7,656 nt of DNA from JAAYZQ01 sp041300865 (GTDB lineage Bacteria > Chloroflexota > Anaerolineae > JAAYZQ01): contig JBFYTF010000545.1 in the NCBI GenBank assembly GCA_041300865.1, positions 1 to 7,656 of the forward strand. The letters are read 5' to 3'. The position numbers were made by a program, and so were the translations under genes. This document shows, piece by piece, positions 6,982 to 7,656 of this stretch. The stretch's first letter is position 1; the number at the start of each line of letters is the position of its first letter. The notes under the pieces are model-generated. The model was not told the DNA's origin and made no database searches. It saw only the letters and a program-made list of their open reading frames with translations.

Positions 6982-7187
6982 GGCTCGCCTCCTTGCATGG
7001 TCTTGAGCTCGCCGAAGCGACAAGTTACATATTGCAGAAGCGTGGCAAACGCCCGGGTGTCGAGCTCCGAGTCGCGCGTGTCCGGGCAGTAACGGCCCCG
7101 GGCACACGGCGTACCTCCTGGCAAGACCCGGTTTCGTTCAAGGGGGGCCTGGCGCTGACAATCAAACGTCGCTTTCGCCTGCCAAGG
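6978..7187 (-). pseudogene. Open frame of unknown function overlapping the M24-type start
   Basis: Sixty-nine sense codons run from a TAG (7188-7190) to a TGA (6978-6980) that overlaps the M24-type ATG as ATGA. The C-terminal half reads like protein (RGRYCPDTRDSELDTRAFAT, then LLQYVTCRFGELKTMQGGEP) and prefers G or C in third positions, as real genes here do. However, it has no ATG or GTG start with a ribosome binding site, and only a TTG at 7124 without one. The most likely reading is the surviving 3' part of a broken gene, possibly related to the small frame just upstream through a frame shift. It may also be non-coding. No family was recognised. Confidence 0.3.
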
Positions 7188-7293
7188 CTAACGCATGCCA
7201 GTAGACCGATTCGCCCAGGTAGAAACCGGCAACCCTAAGCCGCGCCGAATCCAGGATATCTCGAGGTACCTCAAGCACACTCACAGGTCCCAT
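7162..7293 (-). CDS. 43-codon ORF with UPF0175-antitoxin-like N-terminus, probably truncated
   Basis: A short frame starting at the ATG at 7293. A GAGGGTGA ribosome binding site (7298-7305) and a TATAAT promoter element (7328-7333) lie upstream. The first twenty residues (MGPVSVLEVPRDILDSARLR) resemble the N-terminus of UPF0175 antitoxins, which begin with a short beta strand and a VPxxxLxxARL helix for DNA binding. After that the sequence (LGESVYWHALALAGESDV) lacks the family's helix with the LSxGKAxELAGM motif, and the protein stops at about half the usual length. It is therefore either a frame-shifted remnant of an antitoxin gene or an unrelated small protein. No intact PIN/DUF3368-type toxin partner is visible beside it. 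Confidence 0.4.
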   Translation of the reverse strand: MGPVSVLEVPRDILDSARLRVAGFYLGESVYWHALALAGESDV

Positions 7294-7327
7294 ATTCTCA
7301 CCCTCTCACCGTTGGTCGCTTTGCACT

Positions 7328-7356
7328 ATTATACACCAAAAACAAACTGGGTGCTA
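7328..7356 (-). promoter_or_regulatory. Likely promoter (perfect -10, weak -35) before the antitoxin-like ORF
   Basis: The minus strand carries a perfect TATAAT at 7328-7333. Seventeen bases upstream is TAGCAC (7351-7356), a poor -35 match, in an AT-rich patch unusual for this GC-rich window. Transcription would start near 7321, about 28 bases before the ATG at 7293. It is the only good promoter element seen upstream of the M24-type gene and may drive that whole transcript down to the terminator at 5302-5339. Confidence 0.5.
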
Positions 7357-7369
7357 CTGGCCCGCCCCA

Positions 7370-7656
7370 TTACATATACACTTCCAGCCACTCCGCACTG
7401 ACCGGATCCGGGTTGACCAACTCCAGCTCGGCTGGCGAGACATTGTACTCCCCATCGCCTTTTCGCAGGCGGGCGATGATCCCTCGGCGCAGTCTGCTGC
7501 GCTCGTTGTTCAGGCGCACGGGAGATCACTTCCCCCAATGCCCTGGCCTGAACAGGTACGCGTCGTCCCAGCCGCCCTTTTGCCCCCTGCGGGGAGGTTC
7601 AGCTCGAACGGCGCCCCGCCGGCGTCGATCCCTCTACTGCCTGCGGACGAGCTGCT
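7370..7656 (-). pseudogene. Frame-broken 3' end of a gene of unknown function
   Basis: Protein-like sequence continues across several interruptions. Near the window edge one frame reads GIDAGGAPFELNLPAGGK. After a G/A-rich run (about 7580-7590) the likely continuation KGGWDDAYLFRPGHWGK lies one frame over and ends in TGA (7526-7528). The same frame then resumes as VRLNNERSRLRRGIIARLRK, with VSPAELELVNPDPVSAEWLE and VYM further on, ending at TAA (7370-7372). The last part could be a separate 49-codon gene from a GTG at 7519 with GGGGGAAG upstream, but the spacing is long. I read the whole as a decayed gene, or two gene ends. No family was recognised, and the 5' part is outside the window. Confidence 0.35.

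Noticed and set aside
6982..7107. GTG start at 7107 giving 42 extra residues on the M24-type protein
   Set aside because: The ribosome binding site there is excellent, but the extra residues do not fit the family and have weak third-position GC. The ATG at 6981 has an equally good site and the usual N-terminus. It is kept as an open question in the findings.

Overview
This is a high-GC bacterial window in which every well-supported gene lies on the minus strand, so it is read from right to left. Gene content (a membrane-anchored M28-type protein, an M24 peptidase relative, a GH2 beta-mannosidase and single-domain DUF1801 and DUF169-like proteins), GC-rich codon use and canonical Shine-Dalgarno sites fit a Chloroflexota (Anaerolineae/Caldilineae-like) chromosome. 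That assignment is inference from style; no taxonomic marker gene is present.

Right end (about 6982-7656): an eroded stretch. A frame-broken gene end of unknown function (7370-7656) is followed by a good TATAAT promoter element and a 43-codon reading frame (7162-7293) whose first 20 residues resemble UPF0175-type antitoxins but whose remainder does not. A further open frame without an evident start (6978-7187) then runs into the next gene with a TGA/ATG overlap.

Middle right (5302-6981): an M24-fold protein (Xaa-Pro peptidase/creatinase type) is followed after 45 bases by a small DUF1801 protein. The pair ends in a convincing intrinsic terminator, so both probably belong to one transcript, perhaps starting at the 7328-7333 promoter element.

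Middle (2993-5282): a sigma70-type promoter and a leader of about 257 bases precede a 665-residue membrane protein with an extracytoplasmic PA plus M28 fold. The leader holds two G-runs, a hairpin and a 13-codon frame overlapping the next start. Several canonical M28 metal and catalytic residues seem to be replaced.

Left (1-2913): a 14-bp perfect palindrome and a decayed copy of a DUF1801 C-terminus lie between the M28-type gene and a complete 820-residue GH2 beta-mannosidase. A strong promoter after the mannosidase drives a gene cut by the window edge, whose 53 visible residues look like the start of a DUF169-type protein.

Functionally this is mostly ordinary accessory metabolism: turnover of mannosides and perhaps of peptides or amide compounds. 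No defence island, CRISPR array, transposon or RNA gene was seen. The points most worth a second look are the two hydrolase-fold proteins with altered metal sites, the duplicated and decayed DUF1801 sequence, and the eroded antitoxin-like region.
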